A stretch of DNA of 32,302 nucleotides, from contig PLFY01000037.1 of NCBI GenBank assembly GCA_003138365.1, positions 2,193 through 34,494 on the forward strand, given 5' to 3'. Numbering within the stretch: position 1 is the stretch's first letter; each line of letters starts with the position of its first letter. This stretch comes from Acidobacteriaceae bacterium (GTDB taxonomy: Bacteria > Acidobacteriota > Terriglobia > Terriglobales > Acidobacteriaceae). Of this stretch, positions 1-8,812 are shown piece by piece. The position numbers and the translations under genes are program-made. The notes beneath the pieces are model-generated. The model ran no database searches. It was not told the DNA's origin and saw only the letters and a program-made list of their open reading frames with translations.

Positions 1-144
1 GAGTCCGTCAAGTTCTGCCACAAAATCGGCCTCAACTACGTCTCCTGCTCGCCCTTCCGGTTGTTGACGGCAAGGCTCGCAGCCGCGCAGGCCGCCCTCC
101 AGGAAATTCAGACAGGCCCCGACATTCACAGCGGCACCTGCTGA
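1..144 (+). CDS. ppdK: Pyruvate, phosphate dikinase, C-terminal fragment (5' truncated by window edge)
   Basis: Frame 1 reads [47 protein letters not shown], matching the PPDK C-terminal signature (E-S-V-x-F-C-H-x-I-G-L-x-Y-V-S-C-S-P-x-R, [10 protein letters not shown]). Confidence 0.9.
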   Translation, partial: ESVKFCHKIGLNYVSCSPFRLLTARLAAAQAALQEIQTGPDIHSGTC

Positions 145-165
145 TCGCCTAACCCGTAAAAACCA

Positions 166-195
166 CAAGGGCGTCCGCCGCGGCGGACGCCCTTG
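166..195. terminator. Perfect 30-bp palindrome (stem-loop), candidate terminator at the ppdK 3' end
   Basis: caagggcgtccgccg|cggcggacgcccttg, 15-bp arms with no spacer, 22 bp after the ppdK stop. No T-tract on the + strand; a T5 tract follows the stem on the - strand. Confidence 0.6.
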
Positions 196-332
196 GTGCA
201 TCTGGCGCCAACCAAAAACAGTCTCCCCCAACCAATGCGCCGGACGGTATACTGACCCGCAATCAGGAAACCGGCGCTTACCCACGGCTCAGGCAAGACC
301 AACCGAAGCCGAAAGCTCCCTGAGGAGGCTAC

Positions 333-3233
333 ATGGCGGAGATTCGGCGCAATCCATTCATGCAATGCCTTCTCTCCGCAGTCATCGCCGTCGCCTGCCT
401 GACGCGATGCTTCGCCGCGCAGGCCCCGATTGATGCGCAGAGCCTCCACAAGAGCATGATTGCCTGGTTTGAAGAAAAGCTTGAAAAGGCGCAGGTTGAC
501 AACAACTATAAGGAAATGGCGTCGGACCTTCTCCTTCTCGCTAGCACCCATTCTGTGCCGGGCGAGGAAAAGCAAGCCGTGGACTGCTACACCCGGGCAT
601 TGCCCCTGCTGCGTTTGATCGGCGACCAGGCAGGCGAAGCGAAAGCCCTGTCTTCGCGCGCCAGGCTCTATTCAGGGATGGAGCTGAAGCAACTGGCCCT
701 GGAAGACTTCAACCAGGCATTGATGATTCAGCGCTCGGCAGGCGACCGCAGCGGCCAGGGCGAAACCCTCAGGGAAATCGCAGCCGTCTACTCCGATCTT
801 GGTCAGAAGCAGAAGGAACGGGATTACCTGGGGCAGGCCGCGAAGCTTCCACCTCCACGGCGAAATCCGCCGCCGATTATTTCCCCGGAGCCGCCGCCCC
901 AATCTTCGCCCTCGTATGGAACTTCGGCCCAGGGCCCTGCGGCTGCGGGGTATTCTCCTCAGTTCAACTCCTCTGTGTCTGCCAGCCCCCCAGCAGAGCG
1001 CACCACCACTGAAGCGGAGAGGCGGGAACAGGCTGCCCAGGCCAAAGCCGCTGAACGGGCTGCCAATAAGGCGCGCGCCCAAGAGGAGCAGAATCTGAGA
1101 TTGGCGCAGTCAATACAGGCGCAACAGCCTCCGCACCCACCGCCAGCGGAGCTGGACCACACCCCGCTCACTCTGGCCAGCGCGTCACCGGCCGGCAGCC
1201 CCCCTGGGGCCTCTGTGCCCTTTCCGCCCCCTCCGACCCCTGGAGCCACTGGCGCGCTCAACCCAGCAAGTGAAATGCCGGAGCCGAATCGTCCTGTCAA
1301 TTCCGAAAGATCCACTCCCGACGCTCCGGCGCAGGCCGAACACGCACAGGCCGTGGCCGAACTTGATCGGGCGCGGGCCAAAAACGAACAGGAGCAAGCG
1401 CAGGGAATTAAGCAAGCTGCCGCGCAACAGCCCCAACAAGCAACGCCAGCGGAGCCGGACAGCACCGCGGACCTCACGCCCCTTCCCGCCGAAAGGGCCT
1501 GGATTGGCAGCGACCCAACGGACCGCGACTCCAAAGCCGCTCCTCTGCCAGCATCGAATCTGCCGCCCGTTGAGCGCTACCCGAACATTGAAGCTCCAGA
1601 CACCGTAAGTGTCAGCCAGGAGATCGCCGTCCAGGTTTCCCTTACCGCGGAGCAAATCTCCCCTGAGACAAAGGTCCTCTCCGGCGCCCAGAACCAGGGC
1701 AAAGTGCAGTTGCAGATGGCCGAAGGCGAGCGCCAATGGACCCTCACCGTCAACCTCACCGCCCCCGGCATGGAGATCACCCGCGGCGGCGCAAACACCG
1801 CCGAAATCACCATCAATCGCGAAGGCGACTCCACTTTTGCCGCGTTCTATATGCGAGCCTTGCCTCTCCCTCCATCCAATACGGACGGCAAGCGGGACAC
1901 CCGCATTTTTGCAACCCTCTGGCATAACGGCGCTTTCCTCGCCCGCATTGCCCGGCCCTTGACCATCCTCGCCCCCGCCTCGCAGGCCACCGCCGGCAAC
2001 CAGGCTCCCGCTCCTTCGCCAGTTCCCGTCGCGCGACCCATGTTCAGATCTTTGCCGCCCAGTTCTGTGTCGCCGCATCCAGCTTCAACCGCGCTGAATC
2101 TCGATCCCGCAATCGTCGCTCCTGACCTCACCATCGTTGAAAACCGCGTCGGCAGCACCCTCCGCATCATCTTCTTCCCCTCCGGCTCCGCCGCCCCGGT
2201 TGAAGCGGACATCACCAATCCCGACGAACTGCACGACTGGATCAACGCACATTTTTCGCAAATGGCCAACCGCACCCGAGCCATCACGCCTGAGCCGCCC
2301 AGCCCTGAGCAAGCCCGGATTGACCGGCTTCACGCCTACGACCACCTCAACGCGTTTGGCGCCGAACTCTATGACCGCTTCGCGCCTCCAGCTTTCAAGA
2401 CCCTCTTCTTCGATCTCTTAAGCAGGCGCACCAGCGACCGCGCGCTCACCATCCAGATCCTCAGTGACGACCCATCCCTGCCCTGGGAGCTGATGCGGCC
2501 CACCGACCCCGACAGCAACAGCCGCATGGACTTCCTCGGGGCCACTTACTGGATGGCTCGCTGGCCGCTTTCCCGCCGCGGCAGCACTCGCCCGCCCCAG
2601 TCGCTCACCGTCGAACGCTCCGTGGTGATTGCGCCCACCTATCGAGGCACACAATCGCTCGCCGCCGCAAACCAGGAACTCGCCACTCTGAAATCCATCC
2701 GCGGCTTTACTCAAGTTGCTGGAGACTACGAGTCCGTGCGCAATTTGGCAGGGCATCCCCCGCAAGGTATCGTGCACTTCGCCGGTCACGGCCAGGTCTC
2801 TGAAGAGCACGGCGTGCCCCGGTTCGCGATTCTGCTTGAGGACAGCGAGATGGACCCGGCGACCTGGCAGGCGCTCGGAACCGCTGCCGGCGCCACGCAT
2901 CCGCTCTTCTTCTTCAACGCATGCGACGTGGGCGAGTCGCGCCAGTTTATGAACGACGTGGATGGCTGGGCGCCCGCCCTGCTCGGCAACGGCGCAAGTG
3001 GATATATTGGCGCATTATGGCCCGTCAAGGACTCGACCGCCGCCCTTTTTGCCTCTACATTTTATGCATTTCTCGATAAGTCCCTGGCCACCGGCCATTA
3101 CCTCAACGTAGCCTCTCTGCTGGCTCACACCAGGGCACAGGTATTCCGCGAAACCGGCGACGCCACCGCTCTGGCCTATGTCTTCTATGGAGATCCGAGG
3201 CTCGTCCTCGCCATGCCCCTGGCCAAGCAATAA
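333..3233 (+). CDS. Exported TPR / low-complexity linker / C-terminal CHAT-domain protein (caspase-like fold)
   Basis: N-terminal hydrophobic signal (MQCLLSAVIAVACLTRCFAAQA), TPR-like helices (aa ~50-170), long Pro/Ala/Gln/Glu-rich linker, beta-rich middle region, C-terminal HFAGHG...FFFNACDVGES...GYIGALWPVKDSTAALFASTFY typical of CHAT (His/Cys dyad). Confidence 0.85.
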   Translation: MAEIRRNPFMQCLLSAVIAVACLTRCFAAQAPIDAQSLHKSMIAWFEEKLEKAQVDNNYKEMASDLLLLASTHSVPGEEKQAVDCYTRALPLLRLIGDQAGEAKALSSRARLYSGMELKQLALEDFNQALMIQRSAGDRSGQGETLREIAAVYSDLGQKQKERDYLGQAAKLPPPRRNPPPIISPEPPPQSSPSYGTSAQGPAAAGYSPQFNSSVSASPPAERTTTEAERREQAAQAKAAERAANKARAQEEQNLRLAQSIQAQQPPHPPPAELDHTPLTLASASPAGSPPGASVPFPPPPTPGATGALNPASEMPEPNRPVNSERSTPDAPAQAEHAQAVAELDRARAKNEQEQAQGIKQAAAQQPQQATPAEPDSTADLTPLPAERAWIGSDPTDRDSKAAPLPASNLPPVERYPNIEAPDTVSVSQEIAVQVSLTAEQISPETKVLSGAQNQGKVQLQMAEGERQWTLTVNLTAPGMEITRGGANTAEITINREGDSTFAAFYMRALPLPPSNTDGKRDTRIFATLWHNGAFLARIARPLTILAPASQATAGNQAPAPSPVPVARPMFRSLPPSSVSPHPASTALNLDPAIVAPDLTIVENRVGSTLRIIFFPSGSAAPVEADITNPDELHDWINAHFSQMANRTRAITPEPPSPEQARIDRLHAYDHLNAFGAELYDRFAPPAFKTLFFDLLSRRTSDRALTIQILSDDPSLPWELMRPTDPDSNSRMDFLGATYWMARWPLSRRGSTRPPQSLTVERSVVIAPTYRGTQSLAAANQELATLKSIRGFTQVAGDYESVRNLAGHPPQGIVHFAGHGQVSEEHGVPRFAILLEDSEMDPATWQALGTAAGATHPLFFFNACDVGESRQFMNDVDGWAPALLGNGASGYIGALWPVKDSTAALFASTFYAFLDKSLATGHYLNVASLLAHTRAQVFRETGDATALAYVFYGDPRLVLAMPLAKQ

Positions 3234-3287
3234 ACTCTGCTGTCCTTCTGCCCGAATCGCGCAACTGCACGTTGAAGGCCGCTGCTT

Positions 3288-4166
3288 CTACGCCGCCGCA
3301 ATCCGCGCAATCAAATCCCGCTGCTCCGCCCGATTCGCCGCCCCGATCGTAAACGCATCCAGCAGCCCCAACCCCAGCGCATAATTGATCGCCTCATCCT
3401 GCCGATTGCGCAATTCGCCCTGCCCCAGAATCTTCATCCCGATGATGCCTTTCCCCGCAGCCCTCATCTCTTTGATCACCCCAGCCACCGTCTCCGGATC
3501 GGCATCCATATACGCGCCCACGGGATTCATGCGCACCAGATCCACTTCCACCCACGGCTCCGCGGCGGCCGTCCGCAGCGCCTCGATCGAGTGGCAGCTC
3601 ACGCCATGCGTCCTGATCACTCCCTTTTCCCTGGCCTCGGACAGCACGTCCATCACGCCCCGATAGCGCGTCGTCCAATCCGCCTCGGTGACGCAATGCA
3701 TCAGGCAGATATCGATGTAATCCGTCCCCAGCTCCCGCCGATACCGGTCCAGATCAGCCCGCACGCCCTTCGCGTCCCGCGTATCCGTCTTGGTCATCAC
3801 CACAACCTTGTCGCGCGGAACATGCTTCAGTGCCGACGCCACACCCGAGTGACTCCCATAGCTGTCCGACGTGTCGAAAAACCGCAGCCCGTCTTCATAG
3901 CCGTTCACCAGCAGCGCGGTCAGCCCCGACATCCCCAGCTTGACCTGATCGGAACTTTGCCCGCCTCCATGCGTCCCCGTGCCCATCGCCAGCCGGCTCG
4001 TCTGGATGCCCGTCTTGCCCAGCGTCACCGTGTCGTGCGCGTTGAACTTCTGCGGCAGCCGCGGCAGCTCAGCCGCAAACCCCGCGCCCTTGCTTGAAAG
4101 CTTTTGTGCAAGCCACACCGATCCCAAACCGCGTGCGGCGTTAACCAGGAATTCTCTGCGCTTCAT
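3288..4166 (-). CDS. Aldo/keto reductase family protein with twin-arginine signal
   Basis: MKRREFLVNAARGLGSVWLAQ Tat-like leader; TLGKTGIQTSRLAMGTGT, FFDTSDSYGSH, DYIDICLMHCV, GVSCHSIEALR AKR motifs. Confidence 0.85.
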   Translation of the reverse strand: MKRREFLVNAARGLGSVWLAQKLSSKGAGFAAELPRLPQKFNAHDTVTLGKTGIQTSRLAMGTGTHGGGQSSDQVKLGMSGLTALLVNGYEDGLRFFDTSDSYGSHSGVASALKHVPRDKVVVMTKTDTRDAKGVRADLDRYRRELGTDYIDICLMHCVTEADWTTRYRGVMDVLSEAREKGVIRTHGVSCHSIEALRTAAAEPWVEVDLVRMNPVGAYMDADPETVAGVIKEMRAAGKGIIGMKILGQGELRNRQDEAINYALGLGLLDAFTIGAANRAEQRDLIARIAAA

Positions 4167-4275
4167 AGGTTCTCCGAGGAAGTGAGGGGTCCGAACTTGA
4201 CCTGCATTCTACCCCCACATTCCCATCCCCCGCTAGCCTTCTATCTCGCGACCTGTACCCTGTTCCCTGCGAGCA

Positions 4276-4301
4276 CCCAGGTCTCGCCGTTGAGGCCTGG
4301 G
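4276..4301. other. Intergenic stem-loop, 10-bp arms
   Basis: CCCAGGTCTC-GCCGTT-GAGGCCTGGG: 10-bp stem with one G:U (+ strand RNA) or A:C (- strand RNA) pair, downstream of the PanE-like gene. Confidence 0.45.
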
Positions 4302-4320
4302 AAACCAGAATCGCCAAACA

Positions 4321-5229
4321 TCACGGTCGGCCCCTGACCCCTGATCCCTCATCTCTGTTCCCTGCTTCCAGCACCGCCACCGCCATGCGATTCAACGGCG
4401 TCGCAATCCCGTGCTTCTCTCCCAGCCGCACAATCACGCCATTCCGCGCGTCCGTCTCCATCCGCCGTCCCGCCATCCTGTCCGCCAGCAGAGAATTCAC
4501 CGAATCCCTTGGCTGCCCCCGATACATATCCAGCACCTGCTGCCCCACGCTGTCGTCCAACCTCGCGCCTTCCGCCCGTCCCACCGCCACGCATTCGGCT
4601 ACCATCTCCAGCGCCAACCGTCCCAGCGCCTCATCGTGCAACACCCCAGCCGGCTTCATCGTCAGCGCGTTGATCGCCCCCGCCGCGTTGGTGCATAGCT
4701 TCCGCCACGCAGCCGTCTTGAAGTCCCCCACCAGCTCAATCTCCACCTTGCTTCCCCTGAACAGCTCCTTGAATTCCGCTCCCAGCGGCCCCTCTTCCAC
4801 CTTCATCGTCACCTTCCCGCGCTGCACCACCGTGCCATCCGCCTGCCGTTCCACCGGGCAATCGATCACCACCGGCACAATCCGTTCCTCCTCTACATAC
4901 GGTGCAAGCCGCTCCCGATGTTCCACTCCGTTCTGCACCACCGCCACCACGGCCCCGTCCTTCGCCAGACCCCGCAGCCACTCCCCCGCACCAGCCGCGT
5001 CATAGGTCTTCGTCGCCACCAGCACCCAATCCACCGCACCGGCCTGTTTCGGATCGGTCAGATTCCGCGCCTTCACGGTCACCGCACCCTCCGGCGTCTT
5101 GACCGTCAGTGGCTCCACTGCCCGCCGCGTACACAGCGTGATCTCATGCAATCCCGTCGTCTCCAGCAGCGCCGCCAGCACCCCTCCAATCGCCCCCACC
5201 CCCACCACAGCCACTCGCGCCATCTCCAC
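4321..5229 (-). CDS. 2-dehydropantoate 2-reductase family (PanE/ApbA-like)
   Basis: Rossmann VAVVGVGAIGGVLAALLE; VKARNLTDPKQAGAVDWVLVATKTYD; WRKLCTNAAGAINALT; typical PanE C-terminal domain. Start could also be the ATG at 5223. Confidence 0.85.
   Translation of the reverse strand: MEMARVAVVGVGAIGGVLAALLETTGLHEITLCTRRAVEPLTVKTPEGAVTVKARNLTDPKQAGAVDWVLVATKTYDAAGAGEWLRGLAKDGAVVAVVQNGVEHRERLAPYVEEERIVPVVIDCPVERQADGTVVQRGKVTMKVEEGPLGAEFKELFRGSKVEIELVGDFKTAAWRKLCTNAAGAINALTMKPAGVLHDEALGRLALEMVAECVAVGRAEGARLDDSVGQQVLDMYRGQPRDSVNSLLADRMAGRRMETDARNGVIVRLGEKHGIATPLNRMAVAVLEAGNRDEGSGVRGRP
4331..4365 (+). repeat. Heptanucleotide tandem array, 5 degenerate units
   Basis: cccctga cccctga tccctca tctctgt tccctgc in exact 7-bp phase. 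A more decayed run sits at 4250-4270 (gacctgt accctgt tccctgc). Confidence 0.8.
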
Positions 5230-5332
5230 CCCTCCCGGTTTCCGTTACCACTCAAAAATACACGCACGACCCACTCATTCCGGTCCCTGTTTGCTTATCC
5301 CCATTCTCCGTCTGCACTAAACTGAATACGTC

Positions 5333-6925
5333 ATGGAATCCGCCTCTCTCACCACCCAGATTCAGCCGCTCTCACCGGAGGGCGTCTTCGCCAACGAGCC
5401 TTTCATCGACTTCAAAGCCCCTGAAAGCACCCGCAATATGCAGGCCGCATTGGACTTGGTCCAGAGCCAGCTAGGCCGCGAATACGACCTCATCATCGGC
5501 GGCCGCCGCCTCAAGACCGAGTCCAAAATCCGCTCCCTCAACCCTGCCCGCCCGGCCCAGATCGTCGGCGTCCACCAGAAAGCCGGCGCGGAGCACGCCG
5601 AAGAAGCCATGCAGGCGGCCCTCCAAGCCTTCGAGTCCTGGAGCAGAACCCCTGTAGAAACAAGAGTTTCCCTGATCCTCACCGCCGCCGCCATCATCCG
5701 CCGAAGAAAATTCGAGTTCTGCGCCTGGCTCACCTATGAAGTGGGCAAGAACTGGGCTGAAGCCGACGCCGACCTTGCCGAAACCATTGATTTCCTTGAG
5801 TTTTACTCGCGCGATGCCCTCCGCCTCGCCGCCGCGGCCACCCCCATCCAATACCCCGGCGAGCGCAACGAACTCTTTTACATCCCCCTCGGTGTCGGCG
5901 CCGTCATCCCCCCCTGGAACTTCCCCTTTGCCATCATGGCCGGCATGACCGCTGCCGCCATCGTCACCGGCAACACCGTCGTTCTAAAGCCCTCCAGCGA
6001 CGCTCCCACCATCGCCGCCAAGTTCATCGAAGTCCTGGAGCAGGCCGGAATTCCTGGCGGCGTCGTCAACTTCTGCCCCGGCTCCGGCGCAAGCTTCGGC
6101 AACGCCATCGTCGAGCACCCCAAAACCCGCTTCATCGCTTTCACTGGCTCCAAGACAGTTGGATTGGAGATTCACGAGCGCGCCGCCCACACCAAACCCA
6201 ATCAAATCTGGATCAAACGCACAATTCTGGAAATGGGCGGAAAGAACTCCATCCTCATCTGCGCCGATGCCGATCTCGATCTGGCCGTCGACGGAGTGGT
6301 CGCTTCTGCCTTTGGGTTCAGCGGCCAAAAGTGTTCCGCCTGTTCCCGCGCCATCATCGAAGCTCCAGTTTACGAGGTATTCACCGAGCGCATCCGCGAG
6401 CGCGTGGCCCAGTTGACCGTAGGCGACCCCACCGCCAACCACAACCTTGGCCCGGTGGTAAACGAAAGTGCCCTCAAGTCAATACTGGCCTATATAGAGA
6501 CAGGCAAGCTGGAAGGCAGCCTGATCGCAGGCGGTCACGCCCTCGAAACCCCTGAAGGTGGCTACTTCCTTGAGCCCACAGTCTTTGCGGACATTGCACC
6601 CGACGCCGTGCTGGCCCAGCATGAGATCTTCGGCCCCGTCCTCGCCCTCATCAAAGTGGAAAGTTTCCAGGAAGGCCTCCGCGTAGCGAACAACACTGAA
6701 TACGGCCTGACCGGCTCCATCTACACCGCCGATCGTGAGCGGCTGAATCGCGCCCGGCTTGAATTTCACGTGGGCAATCTCTACTTCAACCGCAAGTGTA
6801 CGGGCGCAATGGTGGGCGCACACCCATTTGGCGGGTTCAACATGAGCGGGACCGACTCCAAGGCCGGCGGCCCGGATTACCTGGCCCTCTTCACTCAGGC
6901 CAAGAGCGTGGCGGAGAAGCTCTGA
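5333..6925 (+). CDS. rocA: L-glutamate gamma-semialdehyde dehydrogenase (1-pyrroline-5-carboxylate dehydrogenase)
   Basis: PWNFPFAIMAGMTAAAIVTGNTVVLKPSSDAP, FTGSKTVGLEI, LEMGGKNSILI, FGFSGQKCSACSRAI, ALDH motifs characteristic of the RocA/PruA group. Confidence 0.9.
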   Translation: MESASLTTQIQPLSPEGVFANEPFIDFKAPESTRNMQAALDLVQSQLGREYDLIIGGRRLKTESKIRSLNPARPAQIVGVHQKAGAEHAEEAMQAALQAFESWSRTPVETRVSLILTAAAIIRRRKFEFCAWLTYEVGKNWAEADADLAETIDFLEFYSRDALRLAAAATPIQYPGERNELFYIPLGVGAVIPPWNFPFAIMAGMTAAAIVTGNTVVLKPSSDAPTIAAKFIEVLEQAGIPGGVVNFCPGSGASFGNAIVEHPKTRFIAFTGSKTVGLEIHERAAHTKPNQIWIKRTILEMGGKNSILICADADLDLAVDGVVASAFGFSGQKCSACSRAIIEAPVYEVFTERIRERVAQLTVGDPTANHNLGPVVNESALKSILAYIETGKLEGSLIAGGHALETPEGGYFLEPTVFADIAPDAVLAQHEIFGPVLALIKVESFQEGLRVANNTEYGLTGSIYTADRERLNRARLEFHVGNLYFNRKCTGAMVGAHPFGGFNMSGTDSKAGGPDYLALFTQAKSVAEKL

Positions 6926-6972
6926 ACTATTTTCACCGATAAGCGAATTGTCCTGCGAAAAGGCTCGCCCTC

Positions 6973-6993
6973 CGTAATGACGCGGTCATTACG
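6973..6993. promoter_or_regulatory. Palindromic operator candidate of the RHH/GNAT toxin-antitoxin pair
   Basis: CGTAATGAC-GCG-GTCATTACG (9-bp perfect arms) just upstream of a TATACT -10-like hexamer at 7000-7005 and ~36 bp before the antitoxin ATG. Confidence 0.75.
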
Positions 6994-7028
6994 TTCTGCT
7001 ATACTAGCCTTTCACGGGAAGGAATCTG

Positions 7029-7316
7029 ATGAACACGCTTCAACCCGCAAAAGTCAGACGCGATACTCTGAACCTCCGCATCAAGCCCGAGTTGCGCGGG
7101 CTCATTGATCGTGCGGCGGAGCTTACAGGCAAGAATCGGACGGATTTTGTACTGAACGCCGCCCGCCATGCCGCCGAGGATGCGCTGGTGGACCGCACGG
7201 TATTTGCGGTGAGCCCCAAAGCGTATGCCGAGTTCCTGGCGAGGCTTGATGCGCCACCCCAACCCAATCCCCGCCTACGCCGCTCACTCGAGACCTCCGC
7301 TCCATGGGAGAAGTAG
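7029..7316 (+). CDS. DUF1778 / RHH-type antitoxin (TacA/AtaR-like)
   Basis: KVRRDTLNLRIKPELRGLIDRAAELTGKNRTDFVLNAARHAAEDALVDRTVF is the classic DUF1778 signature; overlaps the downstream GNAT gene. Confidence 0.9.
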   Translation: MNTLQPAKVRRDTLNLRIKPELRGLIDRAAELTGKNRTDFVLNAARHAAEDALVDRTVFAVSPKAYAEFLARLDAPPQPNPRLRRSLETSAPWEK

Positions 7317-7810
7317 CCGAACTTCTGCCGCCCGCACCGCTGGCCGACGCCCATGAAGTCGGAGATTTCCGCTGCGGCGAGGCCTCTCTGGACGATTGGC
7401 TGAAGCGCCGGGCGCGCGCCAACCAGGCCAGCGGCGCTTCGCGCACCTATGTCGTTTGCAAGGATAAGCACGTAATTGGGTACTATGCGCTGGCTTCCGG
7501 CGCGGTCACCGTGGAAAGTGCTCCCGGCCGCTTCAGGCGCAATATGCCAAACCCAATTCCAGTGGCTGTGCTGGCGCGTCTCGCCGTGGATCGCGATTGG
7601 CATGGGAAGGGCATCGGACGCGCCCTGTTCCGAGACGCCGCGCGCCGAGTGGCACATGCCGCCGACGCGATCGGAATTCGCGGCATCGTGGTTCACGCAA
7701 TCTCGGAGGAAGCCACAAACTTCTATCGATCGCTTGGTTTCGACCCAAGCCCGCACGAGCCAATGACGCTCATGGTAACTCTGTCCGACGTTCGGGCTGC
7801 TCTTCCATAA
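7304..7810 (+). CDS. GNAT-family acetyltransferase toxin (TacT/AtaT-like)
   Basis: FRCGEASLDDWLKRRARANQASGASRTYVV, VAVLARLAVDRDWHGKGIGRALFRDA, GIVVHAISEEATNFYRSLGFDPS; overlaps the antitoxin gene by 13 bp. Confidence 0.9.
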   Translation: MGEVAELLPPAPLADAHEVGDFRCGEASLDDWLKRRARANQASGASRTYVVCKDKHVIGYYALASGAVTVESAPGRFRRNMPNPIPVAVLARLAVDRDWHGKGIGRALFRDAARRVAHAADAIGIRGIVVHAISEEATNFYRSLGFDPSPHEPMTLMVTLSDVRAALP

Positions 7811-7871
7811 AAGGCTTGGCGGCCATGGGCACAGTTACGCTGATTTCAGTCTTGCTGGTTTTCTGGGGCTG

Positions 7872-8558
7872 CTATGCCACGGCAGCCGGAACGGCGGCGG
7901 CCAGTTCCTCAGCCTCGAGTCGGCTGCCTACCTCGGCCGCGGCTTGCGCCAGAACCCGGTGGTGGATGGTAAAAAGCGCCAGTTCCAATCGGTCGCTCAC
8001 CCCGGTCTTGTCGTAAATCGAGCGCAAGTAGTTCTTGATCACCTGCTCGGTGGTCTTGAGCCGCATAGCGATCTCGCGGTTCTTGCAGCCCTGAACAATC
8101 AGGGCCACGATCCGCATCTCCTTGGGCGTGAGCCGGTCCCGGACGCGCGTGCCCACCATATCCTCTTCCGGCGAGTCGGGCTGCATCAGCTTGGGCGGGA
8201 CCCAGGTCTCTCCATCCGCAACGCGGCGAACACACTCCACCAACGCCGCCCCGGTCACGTTGCGAAAAATCACGCCGCGGAAACCCTGTTGCAAATATGT
8301 TGCGGCAACCTCGTTGTTCTCTGCAATCACAATGCCCCGGCTGTTCGCGTCGTCCAGCAGAAGGCGGAGCCGGGTCAGATCGGGCCGCAGCGCAGCGGCA
8401 AACAGAACAATGGAACCAGGGAAAGTCGTGATGGCATGGTGCATTCGATCAAGATCCGTGCATTGAGCAATAATGCGCAACTCTTCGTTCATTGCCAGCA
8501 CCTTGGCGGTACCTGCACGAAAAATTGCCTGCGAATCGGCCAGAATGATCTTGTTCAT
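7872..8558 (-). CDS. LuxR/NarL-type response regulator with degenerate receiver domain
   Basis: C-terminal HTH RLTPKEMRIVALIVQGCKNREIAMRLKTTEQVIKNYLRSIYDKTGVSDRLELALF; N-terminal receiver-like fold starting MNKIILADSQAIFRAGTAKVL. Confidence 0.85.
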   Translation of the reverse strand: MNKIILADSQAIFRAGTAKVLAMNEELRIIAQCTDLDRMHHAITTFPGSIVLFAAALRPDLTRLRLLLDDANSRGIVIAENNEVAATYLQQGFRGVIFRNVTGAALVECVRRVADGETWVPPKLMQPDSPEEDMVGTRVRDRLTPKEMRIVALIVQGCKNREIAMRLKTTEQVIKNYLRSIYDKTGVSDRLELALFTIHHRVLAQAAAEVGSRLEAEELAAAVPAAVA

Positions 8559-8590
8559 GATGTTCGCCTCGTATCCCCAGTTTCACTTTT

Positions 8591-8604
8591 TTGAGCCGGC
8601 TCAA
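8591..8604. promoter_or_regulatory. Perfect 14-bp palindrome upstream of the LuxR-type regulator
   Basis: TTGAGCCGGCTCAA, 33 bp upstream of the regulator start codon (minus strand). Confidence 0.5.
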
Positions 8605-8812
8605 TCCCCATTTCCGGCAAAACCATACACTGCAACTCGACTTCAGGCGCCTGCTTCCGCCTCTTCCGGCATCATCGGCAAAACTCTTCAGAGTCTTGCG
8701 CCTGACTGCATTTGCGACAGTGAGAAGTGGATTGGATGCCTTTCGTAACCGATTGAAACCGCAAAAACAACTACACTCAAGTAACTTTCCTACAAGAGAG
8801 ATTACAGCCATC

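Noticed and set aside
959-2078. Long minus-strand ORFs (for example 959-1534 and 1185-2078) inside the CHAT gene
   Set aside because: Antisense to a low-complexity GC-rich coding region; sequences show only compositional Gly/Arg/Ala runs and no domain signal.
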